Origin: Cellulomonas sp. NTE-D12 | GTDB lineage: Bacteria > Actinomycetota > Actinomycetes > Actinomycetales > Cellulomonadaceae | DNA: 64,000 bases | Direction: 5' to 3' | Assembly: GCF_027923705.1 (NCBI RefSeq) | Contig: NZ_AP026442.1 | Location: 62,001 to 126,000, forward strand | Shown here: piece by piece, positions 42,863 through 49,857 of the stretch | Layout of the letters: the number at the start of each line of letters is the position of its first letter | How positions within the stretch are numbered: the stretch's first letter is position 1 | Program-made: the position numbers and the translations under genes | The notes under the pieces: model-generated | What the model was told of the DNA's origin: nothing | The model's input: the letters and a program-made list of their open reading frames with translations, nothing else | Database searches by the model: none

Positions 42863-43479
42863 GCGATGCTCCGGTCCCCGAGCAGCTGGCGCCCGAGGGA
42901 GCCGCCGGGGTGGAACACCGCGAACTCCTCGGCGGTGAACCCGTTCAGCGTCATCAGGCCCGCGGCGAGCGCGTCCCCCAGAGCGAGGGTGCTGGCGGTC
43001 GACGCGGTCGGCGCCAGCCCCAGCGGGTCGGCCTCGCGTTCGACGTGGATCGACAGGTGCACCCGGGCGAGCGCCGCGAGGCTCGAGGACGGCCGACCCG
43101 TCATGGCGACCACCGCGGCACCGCGCGCGAGGACCATCCGAGCGAACTGGCACACCTCGGCGGTCTCGCCGGAGTAGGAGATCAGGATGGCGACGTCGTC
43201 CCGGGTGACCATCCCCGAGTCGCCGTGCAGCGCCTCGGTGGAGTGCACGAAGAACGCGGGCGTGCCGGTGCTGGCGAGGGTCGCGGCCATCTTCGAGCCG
43301 ATGTGCCCGGACTTTCCGAGGCCGGACACCACCACCCGGCCACGCGTCTGGCTGAGCAGGCGCAGCGCGTCCGCCAGTGCCGGCCGCACGACGAGGCGCG
43401 TCATCGCGATCGCCTCGGACTCGGCCGCCATCGCACGGTCGGCCGCCGCGAGGGCCTCGTCGAGGGTCGCGCCGCTCAT
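42859..43479 (-). CDS. SIS-domain sugar-phosphate isomerase, KdsD/GutQ type (arabinose-5-phosphate isomerase)
   Basis: 206 residues, a lone SIS domain without the two CBS repeats usual in KdsD/GutQ. SGLGKSGHIGSKMAATLAST, VHSTEALHGDSGMV, PLGLAPTASTASTLALGDAL and FAVFHPGGSLGRQLLG are diagnostic for arabinose-5-phosphate isomerases. The four residues important in E. coli KdsD (K59, E111, E152, H193, recalled) correspond to K56, E105, E149 and H190. In Gram-negatives this enzyme makes D-arabinose 5-phosphate for KDO; an actinobacterium has no LPS, so here it likely runs towards D-ribulose 5-phosphate. ATGA overlaps on both sides. Confidence 0.92.
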   Translation of the reverse strand: MSGATLDEALAAADRAMAAESEAIAMTRLVVRPALADALRLLSQTRGRVVVSGLGKSGHIGSKMAATLASTGTPAFFVHSTEALHGDSGMVTRDDVAILISYSGETAEVCQFARMVLARGAAVVAMTGRPSSSLAALARVHLSIHVEREADPLGLAPTASTASTLALGDALAAGLMTLNGFTAEEFAVFHPGGSLGRQLLGDRSIA

Positions 43480-43880
43480 GCGACCACACCCTTGAACAGG
43501 AGGATGTTTCCGAACGTGCGCCGCTCGCCCGTGCGGATGGCGAGCCGAGCTCCGCGAGCGGCGTCGTAGAACGCCGACCGGGTGAGGCTCCGTACGGCCT
43601 CGGTCGGTGCGGGGCAGGCGTCCCGGAGCGCGGTGACGGCCGGGGCCTCGACGTCCTCGGGCTGCATCAGCACCGCAGAGGTCGGCACGTCCAGCGGGAG
43701 CACCGTGCAGATCGCCTCGACGACGGCGTCCGCGTCGAGACCGGGCAGGTCGACGACCGCACGGGCCAGCCGATCGGCAGGGAAGTGCGCGTCGCACACG
43801 AGCACGCAGTCGCCGTGCCCCATCGCATCGAGGTGATGCAGCAGGGTTCCCGTCAGCAGCGGGTGGATGCCAGCGAGCAC
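43476..43880 (-). CDS. fucU: RbsD/FucU-family sugar mutarotase
   Basis: 134 residues. IHPLLTGTLLHHLDAMGHGDCVLVCDAHFP (5-34) contains the catalytic-type His22 and acidic D24/D30; the C-terminus ERRTFGNILLFKGVV is FucU-like. FucU interconverts L-fucose anomers, and D-arabinose has the same C2-C4 stereochemistry as L-fucose, so it fits D-arabinose released as a furanose. The usual Tyr before GN is Phe123 here. First gene of the nine-gene operon; the promoter and LacI-type operator lie 28-77 bp upstream. Overlaps the isomerase start (ATGA). Confidence 0.9.
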   Translation of the reverse strand: MLAGIHPLLTGTLLHHLDAMGHGDCVLVCDAHFPADRLARAVVDLPGLDADAVVEAICTVLPLDVPTSAVLMQPEDVEAPAVTALRDACPAPTEAVRSLTRSAFYDAARGARLAIRTGERRTFGNILLFKGVVA

Positions 43881-43907
43881 CGTTGCTCCGTTCGTCTACA
43901 TCCCCGG

Positions 43908-43927
43908 ACGGGGAATCGATTTCCCGT
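43908..43927. promoter_or_regulatory. LacI-type operator of the D-arabinan operon
   Basis: ACGGGGAATCGATTTCCCGT: a 20-bp palindrome with one mismatched pair and a central CG, the classic LacI/GalR operator form. It lies immediately downstream of the predicted -10 of the leftward operon, over the expected transcription start, ideal for repression by the LacI protein encoded at 45237-46235. Confidence 0.8.
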
Positions 43928-43957
43928 TGTCTACACCTCCTGTGCGGGGACGGTCAA
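43928..43957 (-). promoter_or_regulatory. Predicted promoter of the nine-gene operon
   Basis: On the leftward strand, TTGACC (complement of 43952-43957) and TAGACA (complement of 43928-43933) are separated by 18 nt. The -35 is close to TTGACA; the -10 is a weak match. The operator begins right after the -10. Confidence 0.55.
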
Positions 43958-44218
43958 CAGGCCGTTGCCGGACTGTGACCCGACGGTCGCGGCAGCTCCG
44001 GAGCGCAGCAGGGTGGACACCATGCGTTTGTGCAGGTGGATGCACATATTCCCCCGCCGTCGACCTGTCACGCAGTCGAAGCAGATGCCCGCCGCTCGTC
44101 CCGGATCGTCGGGGCGGGCCCCGGCTGCCGGGCTTCCACCCTTGAAATGGATTGCTGGGATGTCTACCGTCTGGCCATCGGCGCGCCGTTGCCCGCAGCA
44201 CCGGCGGGCGCCGGGACG
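43958..44218. other. Divergent control region between the operon and the unknown gene
   Basis: Together with the operator and promoter at 43908-43957 this forms a 338-bp gene-free stretch. It holds a strong rightward promoter (44142-44170) and AT-richer patches such as GCACATATTCCCCC. I find no small gene or structured RNA. The frame of the unknown protein is open from 44030, but the promoter lies inside that extension, so translation should start at 44219. Confidence 0.6.
44142..44170 (+). promoter_or_regulatory. Predicted sigma-70-type promoter of the unknown gene, with operator-like sequence
   Basis: TTGAAA (44142-44147) and TACCGT (44165-44170) spaced by exactly 17 nt. GAAATGGATT at 44144-44153 overlaps the -35 and matches the core GAAATCGATT of the operator at 43908-43927 (leftward strand) in 9 of 10 positions, though the central C is G. 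This hints at shared LacI control but is weaker than the main operator. Confidence 0.55.
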
Positions 44219-45223
44219 ATGGCCTCGGTCGAGGCGGTCGGCACGTCGTCGGACTCGGTGGAGGCGTCCGTATGGCTGCAACCTGACCCGTCGAACGGCA
44301 ACGCGCCGCGGTGGGGCCATCCCGACGGCATCCAGGTGGGGATCGAGCCCGGGCTCGGTCCGCGCGGGCTGCTGCGCGTCTTCGCCCCGTACCTCGGGAG
44401 CACGCGGCTGCTCAACTTCGTCGCCGTGGAGCCGCTCGCCTCCGGAGCCACGGACCGCGGCTACTCGGAGCTCGAGCACAGCGCGCTCGACAACCGTCCG
44501 GGCAAGCGGTTCTGGGCGTCCCACGACCCGTCGAACGGCTCACCGCGGCCGACCGACGAGCCCGTGCCGGGCGTGGTCACGCACGAGGGCGGCGTCGAGC
44601 GCCTGACGGTGCACGTCCACAGCGAGCGGTTCGACAACGGCGCCGAGGTGGTGGTGCGGGTCCGGTTCCGGGCGGACCGACCCCGCGAGGTGTCGCTCGC
44701 GGCGCTGCGGCGACCCGGCAGCGCCGAGCTCACCGCCTGCATCCTGTCGGCGACGATGGGCAACTACGCGCGGCTGCGGCGCCTGCACCTGGCGGACGGC
44801 GTCGTCACGCCGGCCGAGCTGTGGCCCGGCTTCACCGGCACGGAGTTCACGCCGCACGCCCGGTTCGGGCTCGACCGGCTGCACCGCGACGGTGCCGCCG
44901 CGCTGGTGTGGGCGACTCCGGACGAGGAGCGCCCCTGGTCGGCGGTCCACGCGGCCGGCACGGCGGCCCACTGGCGCTACGAGGGGATTCGGGCGGTCCA
45001 GGGCTGGCGCGTCGAGGAGCCGAGCGGTTCGGCGGCCGCGCAGGTGAACGCGCGCCGGGCGTACTGGGCCAGCGCCTCGCCGATCCCCGGAGGACCGGCG
45101 TACGAGAACCTCGAGGTGGTCGACGCGTTCCGGGACGGTCAGGAGGTCGTCTACTGGTGCGAGCCCTACGCCGACGACGAGGAGCTCGTCGCCGCCGTCC
45201 GCCGGCACGGCGCCGCGGTCTGA
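44219..45223 (+). CDS. Uncharacterised protein of the D-arabinan locus
   Basis: 334 residues, not recognised. No signal peptide or membrane helix, so probably cytoplasmic. It is rich in Trp/Arg and probably beta-structured: SVWLQPDPSNGNAPRWGHPDGIQVGIEPG, PRGLLRVFAPYLG, NFVAVEPLASG, GKRFWASHDPSNG, PAELWPGFTGTEFTPHARFG and YWCEPYADDEELV. These carry repeated acidic and aromatic residues that could form a carbohydrate site. ATG 44219 is chosen because a good promoter lies just upstream. It is divergent from the hydrolase/transport operon and convergent (13 bp) with lacI, so a role in the same sugar system is likely but undefined. Confidence 0.8.
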   Translation: MASVEAVGTSSDSVEASVWLQPDPSNGNAPRWGHPDGIQVGIEPGLGPRGLLRVFAPYLGSTRLLNFVAVEPLASGATDRGYSELEHSALDNRPGKRFWASHDPSNGSPRPTDEPVPGVVTHEGGVERLTVHVHSERFDNGAEVVVRVRFRADRPREVSLAALRRPGSAELTACILSATMGNYARLRRLHLADGVVTPAELWPGFTGTEFTPHARFGLDRLHRDGAAALVWATPDEERPWSAVHAAGTAAHWRYEGIRAVQGWRVEEPSGSAAAQVNARRAYWASASPIPGGPAYENLEVVDAFRDGQEVVYWCEPYADDEELVAAVRRHGAAV

Positions 45224-45236
45224 CGCCGGGTGACGC

Positions 45237-46235
45237 TCAGGCCCGGCGCGTCGACGAGGCCCTGACCAGCAGCTCCGGGTCCAGCACGATGTGCTGCGGC
45301 GCGGAGTGCGCGGACGAGCCGCGGGACAGCAGCAGCTCGGCGGCGAGCGCGCCCATCTGGGCGACCGGCTGGCGGATCACGCTCACGCCGGGCACCACCA
45401 TCCGGGTCCACTGGTCGTCGTCCGTGCCGACCAGGGCGATGTCGTGCGGCATCTCGAGCCCGGCCGCCTGGATCGCCCGGTAGGCGCCGACCGTCAGCGG
45501 TCCGTTGGTGGTGAACACGGCGTCCGGCGGGTGCGGGGACGTGAGCAGGGCGCGCATCGCGACCTCGCCGCCCTCCGGGCGCAGGTTGGTACGTCGCACC
45601 ATGGACGGACTCAGCGGGTGCGGTCCCTTGGAGAGGGCGTCGCGGAAGCCTGCCAGACGCTCCTCGGTGGTGCTGACCTCGGAAGGGCCGGCGATGCAGG
45701 CGATGCGGTTGTACCCCATCTGCATCAGGTGCTCCGCAGCGAGCCGGCCGGCGAGGTGGTTGTCGACGAAGATCGTGTCGCCGGTGTAGCTGTCGACGCG
45801 CCGGTCGACGACGACCACGGGGATGCCGGCGGTGAGCAACGGTGCAAGATTCGACTGCTTGGCCGATGCGGCGGCGATGACGACGCCGGCCATACGCTGC
45901 GCGATCGCGGTCTGGATGTAGACGCGCTCACGGCTCAGGTGCTCGTCAGTGTTGCAGAGCATCACGGACAGCCCGCGCTGCGCGGCGACCGACTCGAGCG
46001 AGGCCACCATGCCGGTGAAGAAGGCGTTCTGGACGTCGGAGACGATCGCCGCCCACACGTCGGACACCTGCCGGCGGAGCGCTCGACCGTTGCTGTTGGG
46101 CACGTACCCCGTCTCGGCGACCGCCTGGCGCACCCGCGCGGCCATCTCGGCGTCGACGGAGTCCCGACCGTTGAGGACGCGGGAGACGGTCGCGGCTGAC
46201 ACGCCGGCGACCCGTGCCACGTCCTGGATGTTCAT
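45237..46235 (-). CDS. LacI-family transcriptional regulator of the D-arabinan locus
   Basis: 332 residues. The HTH is at the very N-terminus (MNIQDVARVAGVSAATVSRVLNG), followed by the hinge and a periplasmic-binding-protein-like sensor domain (AAIVSDVQNAFFTGMVASLE; CIAGPSEVSTTEERLAGFRDAL; ALVGTDDDQWTRMVVPGVSVIRQP). ATG 46235 is chosen as the family start; an in-frame ATG at 46262 adds nine residues. It should bind the 43908 palindrome and possibly its own upstream site. The inducer is probably D-arabinose or an arabino-oligosaccharide (inference). Confidence 0.93.
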   Translation of the reverse strand: MNIQDVARVAGVSAATVSRVLNGRDSVDAEMAARVRQAVAETGYVPNSNGRALRRQVSDVWAAIVSDVQNAFFTGMVASLESVAAQRGLSVMLCNTDEHLSRERVYIQTAIAQRMAGVVIAAASAKQSNLAPLLTAGIPVVVVDRRVDSYTGDTIFVDNHLAGRLAAEHLMQMGYNRIACIAGPSEVSTTEERLAGFRDALSKGPHPLSPSMVRRTNLRPEGGEVAMRALLTSPHPPDAVFTTNGPLTVGAYRAIQAAGLEMPHDIALVGTDDDQWTRMVVPGVSVIRQPVAQMGALAAELLLSRGSSAHSAPQHIVLDPELLVRASSTRRA

Positions 46236-46275
46236 CGGGCGTCCGTCGACCACGGTCAGCATCGTGGCACGGGTT

Positions 46276-46290
46276 GGGAATCGTTTGCTC
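46276..46290. promoter_or_regulatory. Operator-like site upstream of lacI
   Basis: GGGAATCGTTTGCTC matches the operator segment GGGAATCGATTTCCC (43911-43925) at 12 of 15 positions, including the whole left half and central CG. It lies about 40 bp upstream of the lacI start, suggesting weak autoregulation. Confidence 0.5.
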
Positions 46291-46499
46291 GCTCGCACCG
46301 GCGCCGTCTCACCCCACGGGCTCCCCGGGTGTCCGGCGAGGTCCGTACCGCGGGCCGTTGGTCCCTGACGCGCAGCCGTCACCACGTCCACGCGCCCGTG
46401 CCAGGCCGGGGCTGCGGGAACCGCCCCGGGTCGCCCACCGCCGACCCCACAGCACTCCCGGCTCGGCCCAGCGGGTCGCGGCGCACTAGCGTGCGGTCC

Positions 46500-47225
46500 G
46501 TGCCGAGACGGAGCAGCAGCAGGTGGAGGTTCGTGGCCGTCGCCACGGCCGTGGTCGCGGCGACGGCGGGACTTGGCCTCCTCGGAGCGCTGCCGGCGTC
46601 GGCCCACGACGAGCTGGTGTCCACCGACCCCGCGGACGGTGCCACCGTCGCGACGGCCCCGGACCAGGTGACCCTGACGTTCACCGACAAGGCGATCGCG
46701 CTCGGCACCGAGGTGAAGGTGACGGCTCCTGACGGGTCGGTGGTCAGCACCGGCGACCCACAGCTGGGGCCGACCACCGTCGCACAGCCCCTCGGCGCGG
46801 CGCGCCCGGCCGGCACGTACACGGTGGTCTGGCGCGTGACCTCTGCCGACGGACACCCGGTCTCCGGCACCTTCCGTTTCGCCGCCACGTCGGCGGTCGG
46901 CGTCGCGGCCCCGACAGCCTCGGCCGCGCCGTCGCAGGTGCCCAGCGCCACGCCGGGCGCCTCCGCCGCCAGCCCCTCCGCCGCCAGCCCCGCGCCGACA
47001 CCGACAGCCTCGGCCGACCCGGCGCCGTCCGCGTCGACCGGCCGCCCGTCGTACTGGCTGGTGGTCGGCGCGGTGCTGGTGCTCGCGGCCGCGGCGGCTG
47101 CCCTCGGTCGGCGTCGGCGCCAGGCGCTCGGCGCCGGTGCTGACTCCCGCGCTGAGGCCGGTGCTGACTCAGGGCCCGACGCCTCCAGCGGCACCGGGAT
47201 CCCATCGGAGCAGCCGCAGCCCTGA
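46500..47225 (+). CDS. copC: CopC-domain copper-resistance-type exported protein
   Basis: 241 residues. Signal peptide (RFVAVATAVVAATAGLGLLGALPASAH) whose cleavage leaves His at the mature N-terminus, as in CopC copper sites. The CopC beta-barrel follows: DELVSTDPADGATVATAPDQVTLTFTDKAIAL, WRVTSADGHPVSGTFRFAA. Then an Ala/Pro/Ser/Thr linker, a membrane helix (YWLVVGAVLVLAAAAAALG) and a basic plus acidic tail. It is membrane-anchored outside the cell. Start GTG 46500; GTG 46491 is also in frame. No CopD is adjacent; a CopD-CtaG fusion lies 10 kb away. Confidence 0.9.
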   Translation: MPRRSSSRWRFVAVATAVVAATAGLGLLGALPASAHDELVSTDPADGATVATAPDQVTLTFTDKAIALGTEVKVTAPDGSVVSTGDPQLGPTTVAQPLGAARPAGTYTVVWRVTSADGHPVSGTFRFAATSAVGVAAPTASAAPSQVPSATPGASAASPSAASPAPTPTASADPAPSASTGRPSYWLVVGAVLVLAAAAAALGRRRRQALGAGADSRAEAGADSGPDASSGTGIPSEQPQP

Positions 47226-47349
47226 GCCCGCGTCCCCAGCTGGCCGCCCCGGCGACCGACGTCGGGGACGAAGCCGAACCCCCCACACGTTGACCTGGAC
47301 AGCGGCGCTCGCGCCCGTGCGTCCCGCCTCCCGCCCGAAAGGACCTCCG

Positions 47350-48888
47350 ATGAGCACCAGACGTGGGCCTCACGCCCTCGCCGCGATCGGGCTTCTCGTC
47401 GCCACGGCCCTGGCGGTCACGGGGTGCACCGCGGGTGCGTCACCGAAGCCGACCGCCTCGTCGTCCACCGCCGCCGCCCGCACCGACGCGACGCTCCGCC
47501 TCGGCCTGGCCGCCGCGCCGGCCAACCTCGACTTCACCAGCACGGGCGGCGCCGCGATCTTCCAGGCGCTGCTCGGCAACGTGTACGAGGGCCTCCTGCG
47601 TCTGGACCAGGACGGCAAGGTGGTGCCGCTGCTGGCCACCGGGTACACGGTCAGCCGGGACGGGCTGACGTACGACTTCACGCTGCGGGAGGGCGTGAAG
47701 TTCAGCAACGGGTCGCCGTTCGACGCGGCCGCCGTGAAGTTCTCCCTCGAGCGCGTCAAGACGTGGAAGGCGAACACCCCCGGCAACCTCGCGGTGCTGG
47801 ACCACGTGGAGGTGGTCTCCCCCACCGAGGCCAAGGTGGTGCTGACCAAGCCGGATGCGACGGTCCCGTTCTGGCTGGCCGGTCCGCTCGGTGCGATGTT
47901 CTCCCCCGACGCGGTGGACTCCCTGGCCACCAAGGCGGTGGGCACGGGACCGTTCACGGTCGCCTCGTACCAGACCGGCGTGAAGCTGGTGCTGACCCGC
48001 AACGACGCCTACTGGGGCGCGAAGGCCCTGGTCAAGCAGGTGGACCTGGACTACTTCGCCGATGCGAGCGCCGCCGCGAACGCCCTGCGGTCCGGCGGTG
48101 TCGACGCGCTGTACCAGGCGGAGGCGTACGACCAGCTGGCATCGTTCAAGGCCGACCCGCGGTTCACGGTGACCGCCGGCAGCTCGCAGGGCGTGGTGGT
48201 GCTGTCGATGAACGAGGCCAACCCGGCGCTCGCCGACGTGCGCGTGCGGCAGGCGATCAGCCACGCGATCGACAAGAAGGCGGTGGTCGCGGCGGCCACG
48301 GGCGGCGTCGCGACGGAGCTGCACGGACCGGCGGTGCCGACCGACCCGTACTTCGTCAGGTCGGACGAGCCGTACCCGTACGACCCGGCCGCAGCGAAGC
48401 AGCTGCTGGCCGACGCCGGCGTCACGGGGCTGAACCTCACCTTCACGGTGCCGAACCGGCCGTACGCGCAGGCGATCAGCCAGGTGGTGCAGTCCGACCT
48501 GGCCGCGGTGGGCATCACCGCCACCCTGCAGACCCAGGAGTTCCCCGCCGTGTGGGTGGACAAGACCCTCACCCAGCACCAGTTCGACCTGACCGTGGTC
48601 AACCACGTCGAGCCGCGCAACGTCACCAACTACGGCAACCCGAGCTACTACTGGAGCTACTCGAACCCGGCGGTGGGGAAGGACTTCGCGGCGGCGAAGG
48701 CGGCGACCGACGAGGACTCGTACATCACGCACATGACCGACGCGGTGCAGGCGATCATCAAGGACGCCGCGGGGGTGTGGCTCTACAACCCGCCGAACGT
48801 GGTGGTGTCCACGACGGCCGTGCACGGGATGCCGACCAACGACCTGGGCGTGGGGATCGGCCTGGCCGGCGTCTCCGTCACGGGCTGA
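47350..48888 (+). CDS. Peptide/nickel-type ABC transporter substrate-binding lipoprotein
   Basis: 512 residues, SBP_bac_5 family. Signal with lipobox AVTGC (Cys21), then a Ser/Thr/Ala linker. ATLRLGLAAAPANLDF, NVYEGLLRLDQDGKVVPLLATGYTVSRDGLTYDFTLREGVKFSNGSPFDA is the family signature region, and PALADVRVRQAISHAIDKKAVV the second. AAAGGACCTCC precedes the ATG. First of four genes of a Dpp/Opp/Nik-like importer. Ligand (peptide, sugar or metal chelate) is not evident; it follows copC by 124 nt, which may be chance. Confidence 0.93.
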   Translation: MSTRRGPHALAAIGLLVATALAVTGCTAGASPKPTASSSTAAARTDATLRLGLAAAPANLDFTSTGGAAIFQALLGNVYEGLLRLDQDGKVVPLLATGYTVSRDGLTYDFTLREGVKFSNGSPFDAAAVKFSLERVKTWKANTPGNLAVLDHVEVVSPTEAKVVLTKPDATVPFWLAGPLGAMFSPDAVDSLATKAVGTGPFTVASYQTGVKLVLTRNDAYWGAKALVKQVDLDYFADASAAANALRSGGVDALYQAEAYDQLASFKADPRFTVTAGSSQGVVVLSMNEANPALADVRVRQAISHAIDKKAVVAAATGGVATELHGPAVPTDPYFVRSDEPYPYDPAAAKQLLADAGVTGLNLTFTVPNRPYAQAISQVVQSDLAAVGITATLQTQEFPAVWVDKTLTQHQFDLTVVNHVEPRNVTNYGNPSYYWSYSNPAVGKDFAAAKAATDEDSYITHMTDAVQAIIKDAAGVWLYNPPNVVVSTTAVHGMPTNDLGVGIGLAGVSVTG

Positions 48889-48909
48889 CGCCCGACCGGT
48901 GGGCCGTCG

Positions 48910-49857
48910 ATGCTGCTGACCGTGCTGCGGCGCCTCGGGGTGTTCGCCCTGACGGCGCTGGTGGCGTCGGTGGTCGTCTTCGTGCTGCTCGCCGTGCTGC
49001 CGGGCGACCCGGCACGGGCGCAGCTCGGCCTCGACGCGACGCCCGACCAGGTCGCGGCGCTGCGCCACCAGCTGGGCCTCGACAGGTCGCTGCCGGCGCA
49101 GTACGTCCACTGGCTCGGTCAGCTGGCGACCGGGAGCCTCGGCATCTCGTACTCCACGCGCGCGCCGGTGGGGCCCGAGGTGCTGAACGCCATGCAGGTG
49201 TCGCTGCTCCTGGTGCTGGCCGGCATGGTGGTGGCGGCGCTGATCGCCCTGCCGACCGGGCTGCTGGCGGCGGTGCGGCAGGGGCGCGCCGACGGCGCGG
49301 CGCTCTCGGCGGCCACGCAGGTGGGCATCTCGGTGCCGAGCTTCCTGGCCGGGCTGCTGCTGGTGACGGTGTTCGCCGTGCGGCTGCACTGGCTGCCGTC
49401 CGGCGGCTGGGTGGCGCCGGTGGACGGCGTCGGCGGGTTCCTGCGGCACCTGGTGCTGCCGGCGCTCGCGTTGGGCCTGGTCAGGGGCGCGATCCTGTCC
49501 CGCTACCTGCGCTCGGCGCTGCTCGACGTGCAGCGTGAGGACTTCATGCGGACGGCTCGGGCCAAAGGGATGACCCGGTGGCAGGCGCTGCGGCGGCACG
49601 GGCTGCGCAACGCCCTGGTGCCCGTCGTGACGGTGACCGGGGTCGAGCTTGCGGGGCTGCTGGTGGGGGCCGTGGTGATCGAGACGGTGTTCGTCATCCC
49701 CGGGCTGGGGTCGTTGCTGCTGCGGTCGGTGGCCAACCGCGACCTGGTCGAGGTGCAGGCCGTCGTGATGGTGGTGGTGCTGCTGGTGCTGGCGCTGAAC
49801 CTGCTGGTGGACCTGGTGTACGTGCTGGTGGACCCGCGGCTGCGGCGGGCGCGATGA
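48910..49857 (+). CDS. Peptide/nickel-type ABC permease (DppB type)
   Basis: 315 residues, six hydrophobic helices. N-terminal RRLGVFALTALVASVVVFVLLAVLPGDPARAQLG is characteristic of DppB/OppB/NikB, as is LLDVQREDFMRTARAKGMTRWQALRRHGLRNALVPVVTV, the EAA loop. It starts 21 nt after the binding protein and overlaps the second permease by ATGA. Confidence 0.94.
   Translation: MLLTVLRRLGVFALTALVASVVVFVLLAVLPGDPARAQLGLDATPDQVAALRHQLGLDRSLPAQYVHWLGQLATGSLGISYSTRAPVGPEVLNAMQVSLLLVLAGMVVAALIALPTGLLAAVRQGRADGAALSAATQVGISVPSFLAGLLLVTVFAVRLHWLPSGGWVAPVDGVGGFLRHLVLPALALGLVRGAILSRYLRSALLDVQREDFMRTARAKGMTRWQALRRHGLRNALVPVVTVTGVELAGLLVGAVVIETVFVIPGLGSLLLRSVANRDLVEVQAVVMVVVLLVLALNLLVDLVYVLVDPRLRRAR

Noticed and set aside
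42859..43479. KDO/LPS biosynthesis function for the KdsD-type isomerase
   Set aside because: No KDO genes nearby and the genome type has no LPS; operon context is sugar catabolism.
47440..49599. 719-codon leftward frame antisense to the peptide transporter genes
   Set aside because: Made of Arg/His/Gln/Val repeats without protein features; the other strand encodes clear transporter subunits.
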